In this document: one piece after another, positions 1 through 8,500 of the stretch | Position numbering within the stretch: position 1 is the stretch's first letter | Layout: the number at the start of each line of letters is the position of its first letter | Source: Chitinophaga agri | Lineage (GTDB): Bacteria; Bacteroidota; Bacteroidia; Chitinophagales; Chitinophagaceae | NCBI RefSeq assembly: GCF_010093065.1 | Contig: NZ_CP048113.1 | Span: 3,348,001-3,412,000 of the forward strand | Direction: 5' to 3' | DNA length: 64,000 nt | Translations under genes and position numbers: made by a program | The notes under the pieces: generated by a model | Databases searched by the model: none | Told to the model about the DNA's origin: nothing | Seen by the model: the letters and a program-made list of their open reading frames with translations, nothing else

Positions 1-473
1 TCAGAAATATTATTCCGGCTGACAATGCCCCATTGGCGGCTATCATCCGTGCAACATTTGATGAATTTGATACCGTACCTAAAACAGGCACTGTTTATTC
101 AGATCCGGAGACGGATAAGCTCTATGATCTTTTTCAGACGCCAGGCAGTGCGTATTTCATAGCAGAAGAGGACGGTGTGATCTTAGGTGGATGTGGGCTC
201 TTTCCTACCAGGGGACTGCCTGAAGGCTGCGCCGAACTTGTCAAGTACTATTTAAGCAGTGCCGCCAGGGGCAAAGGTATTGGTAAGACCCTGATGGAAA
301 GGACTTTCGAAGGTGCTAAAGAATTAGGCTATAAGGAAATATATCTCGAATCTTTCCCTGATTTCACCAAGGCGATCAGCATCTATGAAAAAGCGGATTT
401 CCGCTATTTGGATAAACCACTGGGTAACTCCGGACATTTCGCCTGCACTGTCTGGATGCTGAAAACACTATAG
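1..473 (+). CDS. GNAT family N-acetyltransferase (5' end outside window)
   Basis: The reading frame is open from the first bases of the window (from position 3) and ends at TAG 471-473. The first visible residues, RNIIPADNAPLAAIIR, are a typical beginning of a GNAT domain, so the true start lies just upstream and a TTG at 33 is not needed. The acetyl-CoA binding motif (R/Q-x-x-G-x-G/A) is seen as AARGKGIGKTLM, and the C-terminal part (IYLESFPDFTKAISIYEKADFRYLD) is the usual beta-strand and helix end of small acetyltransferases. Substrate unknown. A small hairpin about 85 bp downstream may end transcription. Family call is firm; function is open. Confidence 0.85.
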   Translation, partial: RNIIPADNAPLAAIIRATFDEFDTVPKTGTVYSDPETDKLYDLFQTPGSAYFIAEEDGVILGGCGLFPTRGLPEGCAELVKYYLSSAARGKGIGKTLMERTFEGAKELGYKEIYLESFPDFTKAISIYEKADFRYLDKPLGNSGHFACTVWMLKTL

Positions 474-558
474 TACAGTCAGGCCTGCCCATTACATCTT
501 TATCTATCCCTTTAATAAGGGAGCAACAGTCGTATCCCCAATTTCGGTGATTGCATGA

Positions 559-575
559 TCCGGCAAAAAGCCGGA
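559..575 (+). terminator. small GC-rich hairpin after the acetyltransferase gene
   Basis: TCCGGC (559-564), loop AAAAA, GCCGGA (570-575), followed by CTTTA. A six-bp perfect stem with a short T stretch, 86 bp after the GNAT stop codon. It could serve as a weak intrinsic terminator. The rest of 476-803 holds only the second hairpin at 697-725 and the AraC promoter; I see no gene in it. Confidence 0.4.
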
Positions 576-696
576 CTTTACATACATGTTAGCAGGACAT
601 CGCCGGCTAACTACCATTTTTACCATTAAAAGACAAACAACCATATCCATATCCTGATTAACACAAGTTGCTCGAATTTTCTCAATTTAGTCCCCC

Positions 697-725
697 GGGC
701 CTTCACTATCAGACAGTGAAGGCCC
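697..725. terminator. strong hairpin, member of a two-copy hairpin family
   Basis: GGGCCTTCACT (697-707), 7-nt loop, AGTGAAGGCCC (715-725), then TGTTG. The 11-bp stem is perfect. It is preceded by CAATTTAGTC and resembles the hairpin at 20304-20342 in stem sequence (GTGAA-n-GGCC-TGTT) and in the TTTAGTC word in front. It lies between the GNAT gene and the AraC gene, so it may end a transcript from the left or be the 3' end of a short unannotated RNA. Confidence 0.5.
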
Positions 726-803
726 TGTTGTATATAATGATCTCTATGAAAGCATCGATTCTTTAAATATTCACCCACGGGATATTTACCTAATTTTACA
801 CTT

Positions 804-1667
804 ATGCACAGGGCCGACATCATCAACATAACTATTCATCCTGCATTGAAGGACTCGTTTTCCATTACAGCCATCGACGGGCAACTGTTTGAAGATGATG
901 CCCTGCGACGTATCTCCTTCAATGAACTCATCTTTGTAAGGAACGGGCACGGCACGATCACCATTGACGGCAAGGCACACGCGATTACTCCGCATAGCCT
1001 TTTCATCCTCTCCAAAGGGCAGATATACGCTGTTAGCCATGATAATCTTGTTAACGGGTATATACTCCGCTTCGGAGACTGCTTCTGGGAGAAAACACCC
1101 GCCAGTGCAGCTAATTGTAAGGCTGTACTTTACAATGATCCCTCCGGGCACCAGCAGATGCAGTTGGATACCAGGGAGGAACAGGTAATAGACAGTCTGC
1201 TGTCCACCACACTCGAAGAATTTAATATGCCTGATTATGTGAACAAGGGCGATGCGTTAGCCGCTTATCTGAAGATCATCATGATCAAGGTGGCGAATGT
1301 GAACAGCCTGTTGCACACCGGTCATAGTTCCACCGACAACCAGGTATACCGCCAGTATGTAGAACTGGTCAGCAGGGAATACCGGAATACACATGAAGTG
1401 AATGACTATGCCGGGAAATTAGGCCTCTCCTACCGCCAGCTGGCAGACCTCTGCAAACGCTGCGGAGGCAGAAGAGCGAAAGACGTCATTAACGGACAAC
1501 TGGTCGCCGAAGCGAAACGGCTATTACAGTTTTCCACAAAACCAGTGAAAGAGATCTCATACCTGCTCAATTTCGCCACACCGTATCAGTTCAGTAATTT
1601 CTTTAAGAAAGAAACACAGGTATCGCCGAATGAATACAGGACCCAGTTTGTGAAAATTGGTATCTGA
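804..1667 (+). CDS. AraC family transcriptional regulator
   Basis: 287 residues. The N-terminal half is a cupin-like sensing domain (ITIDGKAHAITPHSLFILSKGQ is the usual small beta-barrel pattern). The C-terminal ~100 residues are a double helix-turn-helix of AraC type, ending with the signature FATPYQFSNFFKKE-x-x-SPNEYR. It probably acts as an intracellular sensor and DNA-binding activator. No obvious target operon is adjacent: the next gene is an HD-domain protein with its own promoter. A weak promoter match, TAATTTTA, sits shortly upstream (about 791-798). Family certain, ligand unknown. Confidence 0.88.
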   Translation: MHRADIINITIHPALKDSFSITAIDGQLFEDDALRRISFNELIFVRNGHGTITIDGKAHAITPHSLFILSKGQIYAVSHDNLVNGYILRFGDCFWEKTPASAANCKAVLYNDPSGHQQMQLDTREEQVIDSLLSTTLEEFNMPDYVNKGDALAAYLKIIMIKVANVNSLLHTGHSSTDNQVYRQYVELVSREYRNTHEVNDYAGKLGLSYRQLADLCKRCGGRRAKDVINGQLVAEAKRLLQFSTKPVKEISYLLNFATPYQFSNFFKKETQVSPNEYRTQFVKIGI

Positions 1668-1706
1668 TTGGCAGTTTTTAGCATTTACTGCCCTGGGCTT
1701 TCCCGG

Positions 1707-1714
1707 TAATTTTG
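1707..1714 (+). promoter_or_regulatory. Bacteroidota -7 promoter box for the HD-domain gene
   Basis: TAATTTTG matches the Bacteroidota consensus TAnnTTTG exactly. It lies 19 bp downstream of TTTA (1684-1687), a near match to the -33 element, and 19 bp ahead of the ATG at 1734, leaving a short leader. Confidence 0.6.
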
Positions 1715-1733
1715 AGGCATAAATAGTAAAATT

Positions 1734-2384
1734 ATGCCAGTAACAAGATTATCAAAATTAGCCGGAATAGATATCCCAGACAGCCAGGTAGCAAAGCAGG
1801 CCACGGAATTACTGCTGGAACATGGGAATGAGTTCCTTTACAACCACTCACTCAGGGTATTTCTCTTCTCTTCACTCAATGCACAGCGTAATCATGTCAA
1901 ACACGATACAGAGTTGTTGTATATCAGCTCCATCTTTCATGACCTGGGACTTGTACCTCATTACAGCAGTCCGGATAAACGTTTTGAAGTAGATGGGGCA
2001 AATGCTGCAAGAGACTTCCTGAAAAGCCATGGTTATCCGGAACAGTCGCTGCAACGCGTATGGGATACCATTGCCCTGCATACAACGATCGGTATTGCGG
2101 AGTATAAAGAACCGGAAGTAGCGCTGATGTATTCCGGGGTAGGTTTAGATGTGATGGGAGAAGGCTATGAACACCTGACAGCAGAGAACAGGGAAGCGAT
2201 CATCAGGGCATTCCCGAGAACGGATTTCAAGAAAAAGATCATTCCGGCCTTCTTTGAAGGGTTTAAACACAAAACAGATACGACGTTTGGCAATATTAAG
2301 GCGGACGTTTGTGCCTTTATGATCCCAAATTTCGAAAGGAAGAACTTCTGTACCTGCATAGCGCATTCGCCGTGGGCGGAGTGA
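1734..2384 (+). CDS. HD-domain hydrolase, cyanamide-hydratase-like
   Basis: 216 residues. The metal-binding HD motif is visible: H38-S-L-R41, then H69-D70 in FHDLGL, and a later histidine pair region (ALHTTIG). Spacing and sequence resemble the HD-domain family that includes fungal cyanamide hydratases, whose bacterial members are mostly of unknown substrate. No signal peptide, so probably cytoplasmic. The gene stands alone with its own TAATTTTG promoter and ends in a hairpin shared with the convergent ArsR gene. The C-terminal tail (CTCIAHSPWAE) is not conserved-looking. The specific reaction is not deducible. Confidence 0.75.
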   Translation: MPVTRLSKLAGIDIPDSQVAKQATELLLEHGNEFLYNHSLRVFLFSSLNAQRNHVKHDTELLYISSIFHDLGLVPHYSSPDKRFEVDGANAARDFLKSHGYPEQSLQRVWDTIALHTTIGIAEYKEPEVALMYSGVGLDVMGEGYEHLTAENREAIIRAFPRTDFKKKIIPAFFEGFKHKTDTTFGNIKADVCAFMIPNFERKNFCTCIAHSPWAE

Positions 2385-2395
2385 AATTAGGCATT

Positions 2396-2434
2396 GGGAA
2401 TTGGGAATTGGTCAGCATGCAATTCCTAATTCCC
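2396..2434. terminator. bidirectional terminator made of AATTGGGAATT repeats
   Basis: GGGAATTGGGAATTG (2396-2410), 9-nt loop, CAATTCCTAATTCCC (2420-2434). A 15-bp stem with one G-T pair. It lies between two convergent genes and runs 9 bp into the last codons of the ArsR gene. The same heptamer repeats occur near 18960, 19095 and 52750. Confidence 0.6.
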
Positions 2435-2731
2435 TTCCAGGAACTCTCCCAACGCATCCAGCCGCTGCGTCCAGAAGCTTTTAAACTGTTCCGTCCACTC
2501 AGCTACTTCCTGCAGCTTTTTCGGATCTGCACGGCAATAGCGTTCCCTGCCCTGCTGGGTGATCATTAATAATCCGCATTCCGTTAGTATCCTGATATGT
2601 TTGGATACGGCGGGTCTGCTGATATCAAATTTGTCGGCGATCGCATTCAGATTGAGTGTCTGGTGTGCCAGCAGGTGGATGATTTCTCTCCTGGTAGGAT
2701 CTGCAATGGCCTGATAAACATCTCTTCTCAT
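2426..2731 (-). CDS. ArsR-family winged-helix repressor
   Basis: About 101 residues from the ATG at 2731 (MRRDVYQAIADPTRREII). The frame is open upstream to 2800, but a TAATTTTG promoter box at 2774-2767 lies between the two possible starts, so the longer start would sit upstream of the promoter. The winged helix is clear: ADPTRREIIHLLA, then the recognition helix ISRPAVSKHIRIL. No cysteine pair of a metal sensor is seen, so this is more like the 'DPTRR' subgroup usually paired with AHSA1/SRPBCC proteins. No such partner is next to it here. Confidence 0.82.
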   Translation of the reverse strand: MRRDVYQAIADPTRREIIHLLAHQTLNLNAIADKFDISRPAVSKHIRILTECGLLMITQQGRERYCRADPKKLQEVAEWTEQFKSFWTQRLDALGEFLEGN

Positions 2732-2766
2732 TGTATATGAACTTGTTACAAGAAACTGTACGGTTA

Positions 2767-2774
2767 CAAAATTA
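2767..2774 (-). promoter_or_regulatory. -7 promoter box of the ArsR gene
   Basis: On the minus strand this reads TAATTTTG, an exact TAnnTTTG match, about 36 bp before the chosen ATG. No good -33 TTTG is seen at the right distance. An imperfect repeat, GTAACCGTACA / GTAACAAGTTC, lies between it and the start and could be an autoregulatory operator (inference). Confidence 0.5.
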
Positions 2775-2910
2775 AGGAAAGCAATGCTTGTTTCCATCAC
2801 TCACATCGTTCCTGACCGCAGTACAAAAAATAATGCCTTAAAGCCGCACAGCATCGGCGAACAGCACTTCTGAACATGGAAAATTTTCATTAACTTCAGA
2901 GAAACCACAT

Positions 2911-4335
2911 TTGTTACCCTTGCTAAAATTTATACTTAATAATGAAGATGTTAGTACCTCACTGCCCCCGGGTATGCCGCTGCTGGATTTCATCAGATAT
3001 CATCAGCACCTGACCGGTACAAAGACCGGTTGCAACGAAGGAGATTGCGGCGCCTGTATCATACTGGCAGGTGAGCTGCAACAGGGCGTACTGGTGTACC
3101 GCTCCTGGACTTCCTGCCTGACGCCACTGGGCAATGCACATGGTAAACATATCGTGACCATAGAAGGCGTTAACATGCTGCCTGCACTGAACCCTATCCA
3201 GCAGGCAATGCTGGACAACAGTGCTACGCAGTGCGGCTTCTGTACCCCCGGCTTCGTCATGTCACTCGCCGGCTTTTGCCTGGACCGGAAAGCGCCTACT
3301 ACGCGCAATGCCATTGCCGCCATAGATGGCAACATCTGCCGGTGTACCGGATACAAATCCATAGAAAGAGCTGCGGCCGTTGTGGCAACCCTGCTTACCA
3401 GCAGAGATAACGAGGAACCGGCCTTATTTGCTGCCGAAAGACAAATCCTGCCCGAATACTTCACCAGCATAAAAGAGCGGCTAAAAAGCCTGATTACATC
3501 GCTTAACGGGGAATTAAATCCACCTCCTGACAGCCATCCCTGTTTCGTTGGTGGCGGCACCGATCTCTATGTGCAGCAACCCGAAGCGCTACAGGAGCAT
3601 CCCATCCGTTTTTTACTCGGACAGGAAATGCTGAAAGGCATTACCCGGGAAGACACCCGCTGTGTACTGGGCGCCGCTGTTACCGTAAGTGACCTGCTGG
3701 AATCGCCTGTCATGCAGCACTATTTTCCGGCACTGGAGAATTATCTGCAACTGGTGTCCTCCACGCCTATCCGGAACATGGCCACCATTGCGGGCAACTT
3801 TGTCAACGCCTCTCCTATCGGCGACATGACGATCTTCTTCCTTGCCCTGGATACAACCCTGGAACTGAGTGACGGACACCATACGCGAACACTTCCGCTC
3901 CGGGAATTGTATAAAGGCTATAAACAGTTGCATAAAAATCCCGATGAGTATATCACCCGTTGCTGGTTCGAACTGCCTGGCCCGGACACCGGCTTTCATT
4001 TTGAGAAGGTCAGTAAACGGACGCACCTGGATATTGCCAGTGTCAACAGTGCCATCAGTATCACAATGGCAGCGAACCTGATCAGTGAGGTGCGGATCGC
4101 CGCAGGCGGTGTAGGCCCGGTTCCGATGCTGCTGACTGATACAGCGGCATTTCTGAGGGGCAAGGCACCGGGAACAGCGACCATCAAACAGGCATATGCC
4201 ATTGCGCAACTGGAAATCACACCGATCAGTGATGCCAGGGGTACCGCCGAATATAAACGCCTGCTGCTGGAACAACTGATAAAAGCACATTTCATTACGC
4301 TCTTCCCCTCCCTGCAGGTGGAATTGTTATTATAA
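2911..4335 (+). CDS. xdhA: Xanthine dehydrogenase, iron-sulfur/FAD subunit
   Basis: 474 residues. Oxidises hypoxanthine and xanthine to urate together with the next gene's product. The N-terminal plant-type 2Fe-2S cluster is seen at C41, C46, C49 and C69, the second 2Fe-2S cluster at C108, C111, C143 and C145 (QCGFC...ICRCTGY). The FAD domain follows (FVGGGTDLYV near 215; TIAGNFVNASPIGD near 295), then the CO-dehydrogenase-type C-terminal domain. No ATG is available in frame; TTG at 2911 or at 2920 (giving LLKFILNNED) must start it, and 2920 fits family N-termini slightly better. First gene of an xdhA-xdhB-xdhC operon; stop and next ATG are 6 bp apart. Confidence 0.93.
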   Translation: MLPLLKFILNNEDVSTSLPPGMPLLDFIRYHQHLTGTKTGCNEGDCGACIILAGELQQGVLVYRSWTSCLTPLGNAHGKHIVTIEGVNMLPALNPIQQAMLDNSATQCGFCTPGFVMSLAGFCLDRKAPTTRNAIAAIDGNICRCTGYKSIERAAAVVATLLTSRDNEEPALFAAERQILPEYFTSIKERLKSLITSLNGELNPPPDSHPCFVGGGTDLYVQQPEALQEHPIRFLLGQEMLKGITREDTRCVLGAAVTVSDLLESPVMQHYFPALENYLQLVSSTPIRNMATIAGNFVNASPIGDMTIFFLALDTTLELSDGHHTRTLPLRELYKGYKQLHKNPDEYITRCWFELPGPDTGFHFEKVSKRTHLDIASVNSAISITMAANLISEVRIAAGGVGPVPMLLTDTAAFLRGKAPGTATIKQAYAIAQLEITPISDARGTAEYKRLLLEQLIKAHFITLFPSLQVELLL

Positions 4336-4341
4336 CACGCT

Positions 4342-6651
4342 ATGAAGAATATTGATTCGAACACACATGTCAGCGGTACGTCTGTGTACCTGGACGATGT
4401 ACCCGTCATGAATGGTACGTTGTTCGGAGCTGCCTTTGAGTCGCCCTCCGCGCATGGCGTCATCAGGGAATTGATATTAGATGACGCCCTGCGGATACCT
4501 GGTGTCGTGCGCGTCTTTACAGCAGCCGATATTCCCGGACAGAACGAGATAGGTGGTATCATCAAGGATGAACCCCTGCTGGCTGATACACATGTACATT
4601 TTTGCGGTATGCCGGTGGCCTTTGTGGTCGCCCGCACCCGGGAGGCGGCAAGAGCAGCGGTAAAGAAGATACGTATTAGGATCGATGCGCTACCTGTCAT
4701 TACTGATCCCCGCGAGGCGCAGGCAAAAGGTGAGCTCATCATCCCTCCACGCACTTTCCGGCAGGGAGATACAGACCTTGCCTGGCCGCAATGTACACAC
4801 ATCTTTACCGGCAATGCTGATATCAACGGACAGGAGCATCTGTACATTGAAACGCAGGGCGCCTATGTCATTCCACAGGAGCATAACAGTCTGCGGATCT
4901 ATTCCTCCACGCAGGGACCAACTGCTGTGCAACGCGTGGTAGCTGCCATCACAGGAGCCTCTATGCACCAGTTTGAAGTGATCGTGACACGGCTGGGTGG
5001 TGGCTTTGGTGGCAAGGAAGATCAGGCGAACACCTGGGCGGCCCTCTGTGCCTTAGCCGCATGGATACTGAAAAAGCCGGTAAAATATGCCCTGCACAGA
5101 ATGGAGGATATGGCAATGACTGGTAAGCGGCATCCATATGCAGCCGACTTTAAAATAGGGCTGGACAAAGACCTGAAAATACTGGCGTACGAAGTATCCT
5201 TCTTTCAGAATGCCGGCGCTTCCGCCGACCTGTCGCCTGCCGTACTGGCCAGGACACTTTTTCATTGTACCAATGCCTATTACATTCCCCATGTGAAAGC
5301 AACCGCCTGGAGTTGCCGTACACACCTTCCTCCCAACACCGCCTTCAGAGGCTTTGGTGGTCCGCAGGGCATGTTTGTGATAGAAGCTGCCATTGCAAAA
5401 GCAGCCCGCGTGCTGCAGGTAGATGCGGCCCTTATTCAGAAAACAAACCTGATCGCCACCGGACAAACATTCCCCTACGGACAGATCGCTGCCAGTGAAG
5501 CCGGCACCTGCTGGGACAAGGCGGAAACATTGTATGATGTGGTGGAACAGCAAAGAAAGGTACAACTGTTCAATACGGAAAATAAGCTGCTTAAAAAAGG
5601 GATCGCCTTTATGCCGATCTGCTTCGGTATTTCTTTTACCAACACGATGATGAACAATGCCCGTTCGCTGGTACATGTTTATTCAGACGGGAGCGTCGGC
5701 ATCAGTACTGGCGCTGTTGAAATGGGACAGGGCGTCAATACGAAAATACTTCAGGTAGCCGCACAGACGTTTTCCATCCCTGCGAATAAAATAAAGCTCA
5801 ATCATACCAGTACCTATACTATTGCCAATACGTCGCCCTCTGCGGCCAGCGCTACGGCGGATCTGAATGGGAAGGCAACACTGATAGCCTGTAATGCAAT
5901 ACTGGACAGGCTGAAACAACTGGCTGCGGAAGCATTCCACGTCACGCCTGCTGACATCACCCTGGAAAACGGACATGTACTGGTGAATCAGCAGCCGTCT
6001 TCCTGGAACTGGCAACAGCTCGTCACAACTGCTTTTGCACAGCGGATCAATCTGTCTGAACACGGACATTACGCCACTCCGGAAATACACTATGATGCAG
6101 TGAAAGAGAAAGGGCATCCTTTCGCCTATCATGTGTATGGCACTGCCATACTGGAAGCGACGGTCGACTGCCTTCGTGGTACCTATACCATAGACACGGT
6201 TAAGGTTGTACACGACTTTGGCAACAGTATGAATACCGATATTGACCGCGGACAAATAGAAGGCGGTATCGTACAGGGTATCGGATGGATGACCCTGGAA
6301 GAAGTGATCTACGACAGAGAAGGAAAGCTCCGTTCTAATGCATTATCCACCTACAAGGTACCCGATATCTATGCAGTCCCAAAAACGATTGCCATAGACG
6401 CATTGCAAACTACCAGGGATAACCTGGCCGTATTCCGTTCCAAAGCAGTCGGAGAACCACCACTGATGTACGGAATAGGTGCCTGGTTTGCGCTGCACAA
6501 TGCGATACGGGCATTCCACCCACATGCTGATATCCCGTTTATCACCCCTATGACGCCTGAGAAAGTGCTGTTGGCATTATATTCTAAAACCAATACGGAA
6601 ACGAATCAACAACATGCAGAAACAGTTAGTCACCTGGGATCTGATCTGTAA
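4342..6651 (+). CDS. xdhB: Xanthine dehydrogenase, molybdopterin-binding subunit
   Basis: 769 residues. Holds the molybdenum cofactor and the substrate site. Typical segments are visible: TRLGGGFGGKE (Mo-pterin loop, near 216-226), TAFRGFGGPQG (near 335), VEMGQGVNTK (near 460) and the catalytic glutamate in KAVGEPPLMYG (E705). Length agrees with the large chain of two-subunit bacterial XDHs. It follows xdhA by 6 bp and overlaps xdhC by 38 bp, indicating coupled translation. The last ~20 residues (QQHAETVSHLGSDL) lie in the overlap. Cytoplasmic; needs Mo-cofactor sulfuration, for which xdhC is the dedicated helper. Confidence 0.94.
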   Translation: MKNIDSNTHVSGTSVYLDDVPVMNGTLFGAAFESPSAHGVIRELILDDALRIPGVVRVFTAADIPGQNEIGGIIKDEPLLADTHVHFCGMPVAFVVARTREAARAAVKKIRIRIDALPVITDPREAQAKGELIIPPRTFRQGDTDLAWPQCTHIFTGNADINGQEHLYIETQGAYVIPQEHNSLRIYSSTQGPTAVQRVVAAITGASMHQFEVIVTRLGGGFGGKEDQANTWAALCALAAWILKKPVKYALHRMEDMAMTGKRHPYAADFKIGLDKDLKILAYEVSFFQNAGASADLSPAVLARTLFHCTNAYYIPHVKATAWSCRTHLPPNTAFRGFGGPQGMFVIEAAIAKAARVLQVDAALIQKTNLIATGQTFPYGQIAASEAGTCWDKAETLYDVVEQQRKVQLFNTENKLLKKGIAFMPICFGISFTNTMMNNARSLVHVYSDGSVGISTGAVEMGQGVNTKILQVAAQTFSIPANKIKLNHTSTYTIANTSPSAASATADLNGKATLIACNAILDRLKQLAAEAFHVTPADITLENGHVLVNQQPSSWNWQQLVTTAFAQRINLSEHGHYATPEIHYDAVKEKGHPFAYHVYGTAILEATVDCLRGTYTIDTVKVVHDFGNSMNTDIDRGQIEGGIVQGIGWMTLEEVIYDREGKLRSNALSTYKVPDIYAVPKTIAIDALQTTRDNLAVFRSKAVGEPPLMYGIGAWFALHNAIRAFHPHADIPFITPMTPEKVLLALYSKTNTETNQQHAETVSHLGSDL

Positions 6652-7633
6652 GAGCCTGCGACAGAACATTCCCGTTATGCTGCTATATGTACTCGAAAGT
6701 AACGGCAGCAGCCCGGGCAGAAGAGGCTTTTTTATGGCCGTAAATGAATCAGGAGAAATAGCCGGCTCCATCGGCGGCGGCATCATGGAACACAAGTTTG
6801 CTGAGATGGCGAAAGAACAGTTAGGACACTTTGCTACCTCCTACTCCATTCACCAGCAACACCATGACAAGAGCGTACCCAAGAACCAGAGCGGCATGAT
6901 CTGCTCCGGCGATCAGACCATCCTGTTATACAAACTGACGCCAGACAGTATCACGCCTGTTAACAAGATCATTGCCTGTCTGATGCAACACCAGCAAGGT
7001 ATACTGGAGCTCTCTCCGCTGGGACTGCAGTTTACCAGCGAAGTGCAGGGCCATCCGGCATATGACTATCACATGCAGTCAGAGCTCGACTGGTATTACC
7101 GGGAAAAGATCGGATACCGGGATTACCTGCATATTATCGGCGGGGGACATTGTTCACTGGCACTCTCGGACATCATGCACAAACTGGACTTTTATGTACA
7201 TGTCTATGAAGAACGTCCGCAGGTACATACATTGTTGCAAAACAATAGTGCACATGAGAAGACCATTGTACATGATTACAGTCAGCTGGAAACGCTCATT
7301 TCCGGTGGACCACATCATTACGTGGTGATCATGACGGTGGGTTACCGTACTGATGATATTGCGTTACGTGCATTGCTGTATACATCTTTAAGATATTGCG
7401 GGGTATTAGGTAGTGCCGCTAAGATGGACAAAATGTTTGCCACCTATCGGGCAGAAGGCATCCCCGATTCACTGCTCACCAGGTTGTATGCGCCGATAGG
7501 CATAGACATCAGCAGTCAGACGCCGGAAGAAATAGCGGTGAGTATTGCCGCTCAGCTCATACAGACAAGGCATTTACCTACTCCCGCGTCACCCGTCCCG
7601 AAATCAGACCATACGGCTCATCCGTCGCCATGA
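6614..7633 (+). CDS. xdhC: XdhC-type molybdenum cofactor insertion protein
   Basis: 339 residues. XdhC proteins bind molybdenum cofactor, protect it during sulfuration and load it into xanthine dehydrogenase. The N-terminal XdhC/CoxI region contains SIGGGIMEHKFAE and a cysteine in MICSGDQTILLY. The C-terminal Rossmann domain has HIIGGGHCSLAL and the conserved VLGSAAKMDKM and RLYAPIGIDISSQTPEEIA. It starts inside the end of xdhB. Its 3' end overlaps the 3' end of the convergent uricase gene by 56 bp, so the two transcripts are antisense over that stretch. Confidence 0.92.
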   Translation: MQKQLVTWDLICKSLRQNIPVMLLYVLESNGSSPGRRGFFMAVNESGEIAGSIGGGIMEHKFAEMAKEQLGHFATSYSIHQQHHDKSVPKNQSGMICSGDQTILLYKLTPDSITPVNKIIACLMQHQQGILELSPLGLQFTSEVQGHPAYDYHMQSELDWYYREKIGYRDYLHIIGGGHCSLALSDIMHKLDFYVHVYEERPQVHTLLQNNSAHEKTIVHDYSQLETLISGGPHHYVVIMTVGYRTDDIALRALLYTSLRYCGVLGSAAKMDKMFATYRAEGIPDSLLTRLYAPIGIDISSQTPEEIAVSIAAQLIQTRHLPTPASPVPKSDHTAHPSP

Positions 7634-8423
7634 AGATCTCATTCTCGTGTCTGATATTGAACTGCTCCAGGTTGAAGGGGATATGATGCTTATTAGGCAT
7701 TTCAAGATAGACATCTTTTACATTGGCATGCGACTCCAGTACGGCGGCTCCCATAGCATACAGGGTCTGTTGTACGGAGAGGCTTTTATGTCCTGCGAAT
7801 GTACGTAGTAACACCTCCCTTATACTGTTATACTGTTCTGTATAATCAGCCGGCAATGGATCATATTCCCATGTGATGGTACATTTTGTAGCCAGTATCC
7901 GGTCACTGGTCTCCTTTAGTGTGGTGTATGTGTCTTTTATATATTTCTCAAAAGCAGAATCAGTTGTTTTTAATATTAACAGGTCAGCAATACCGGATGT
8001 AACGCTGACACTGGTGGCGTCTTTTGTAACGACAGTCGTATGCTTTTCGGACCCGCCGCCGATATAGGTATGCGGATGTTCATTTCCGTCCAGCATGATA
8101 CGCTGGTACAGGTGTTCCGCTATTGCAACAGTAGCAGTTCCTACCTGGGGCTGTGTGGAAACAAAGTGATTGGCAAGATAAATAGCAAAGTCTTCCACGG
8201 AAGATTTAAAATGATCCTTCGCCAAGGCGTACACGGTATTCTTTTGTGTATCTGTAGGCAATATTTTGCTATTGTCACCATTTGTATGGGCCTCTTCAAA
8301 ATCGCCCTTCAGCGAGACGCTCACTGTTATTTGCCGGAACTCATGATAAGCGGGGTGACGGATAATTTTAGATAATTGGATAGCATTTTTGCCATAGCTA
8401 TTTTCGCCAAGTCTTATTTTCAT
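7578..8423 (-). CDS. pucL: Urate oxidase (uricase)
   Basis: 281 residues. Cofactor-free oxidase that turns urate and O2 into 5-hydroxyisourate and H2O2. The uricase landmarks are present: Y10-G-K12 (catalytic lysine), T57-D-T-Q-K-N62 (catalytic threonine loop), SVQQTLYAMG, and MPNKHHIPFNL with the conserved histidine. The chain is one standard T-fold uricase without the peroxisomal tail or a fused UraD domain. It is the only gene of the purine block on the minus strand; its start is 77 bp from that of allB, so the two share a divergent promoter region. Use of O2 indicates aerobic purine use. Confidence 0.95.
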   Translation of the reverse strand: MKIRLGENSYGKNAIQLSKIIRHPAYHEFRQITVSVSLKGDFEEAHTNGDNSKILPTDTQKNTVYALAKDHFKSSVEDFAIYLANHFVSTQPQVGTATVAIAEHLYQRIMLDGNEHPHTYIGGGSEKHTTVVTKDATSVSVTSGIADLLILKTTDSAFEKYIKDTYTTLKETSDRILATKCTITWEYDPLPADYTEQYNSIREVLLRTFAGHKSLSVQQTLYAMGAAVLESHANVKDVYLEMPNKHHIPFNLEQFNIRHENEIFMATDEPYGLISGRVTRE

Positions 8424-8500
8424 TTTGAGGCATTTTATTTGGTGGTCACATACCCTAATATAATGAATTAATTGCCTATTTTTACTTAGAAGCCCCTTAT
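8424..8500. promoter_or_regulatory. divergent promoter region between uricase and allB
   Basis: Near-consensus -7 boxes point outward: TATTTTTA toward allB (about 8477-8484) and, on the minus strand, TATATTAG toward uricase. The only shared control region in the block, so a purine- or nitrogen-responsive regulator could act here. No clear palindromic operator seen. Confidence 0.4.

Noticed and set aside
2732..2800. Longer N-terminus of the ArsR protein
   Set aside because: The -7 box at 2774-2767 lies inside it, so the longer message would not be made from that promoter, and the extra residues are not ArsR-like.
3003..4847. Long minus-strand frames (185, 225 and 283 residues) opposite the xanthine dehydrogenase genes
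   Set aside because: They lie fully antisense to clearly conserved xdhA/xdhB, have no family-like motifs and show the Cys/Arg/Ser-rich make-up of shadow frames.
5053..6255. Minus-strand frames of 207 and 190 residues inside xdhB
   Set aside because: Antisense shadows of a conserved gene; no signal, domain or spacing supports them.
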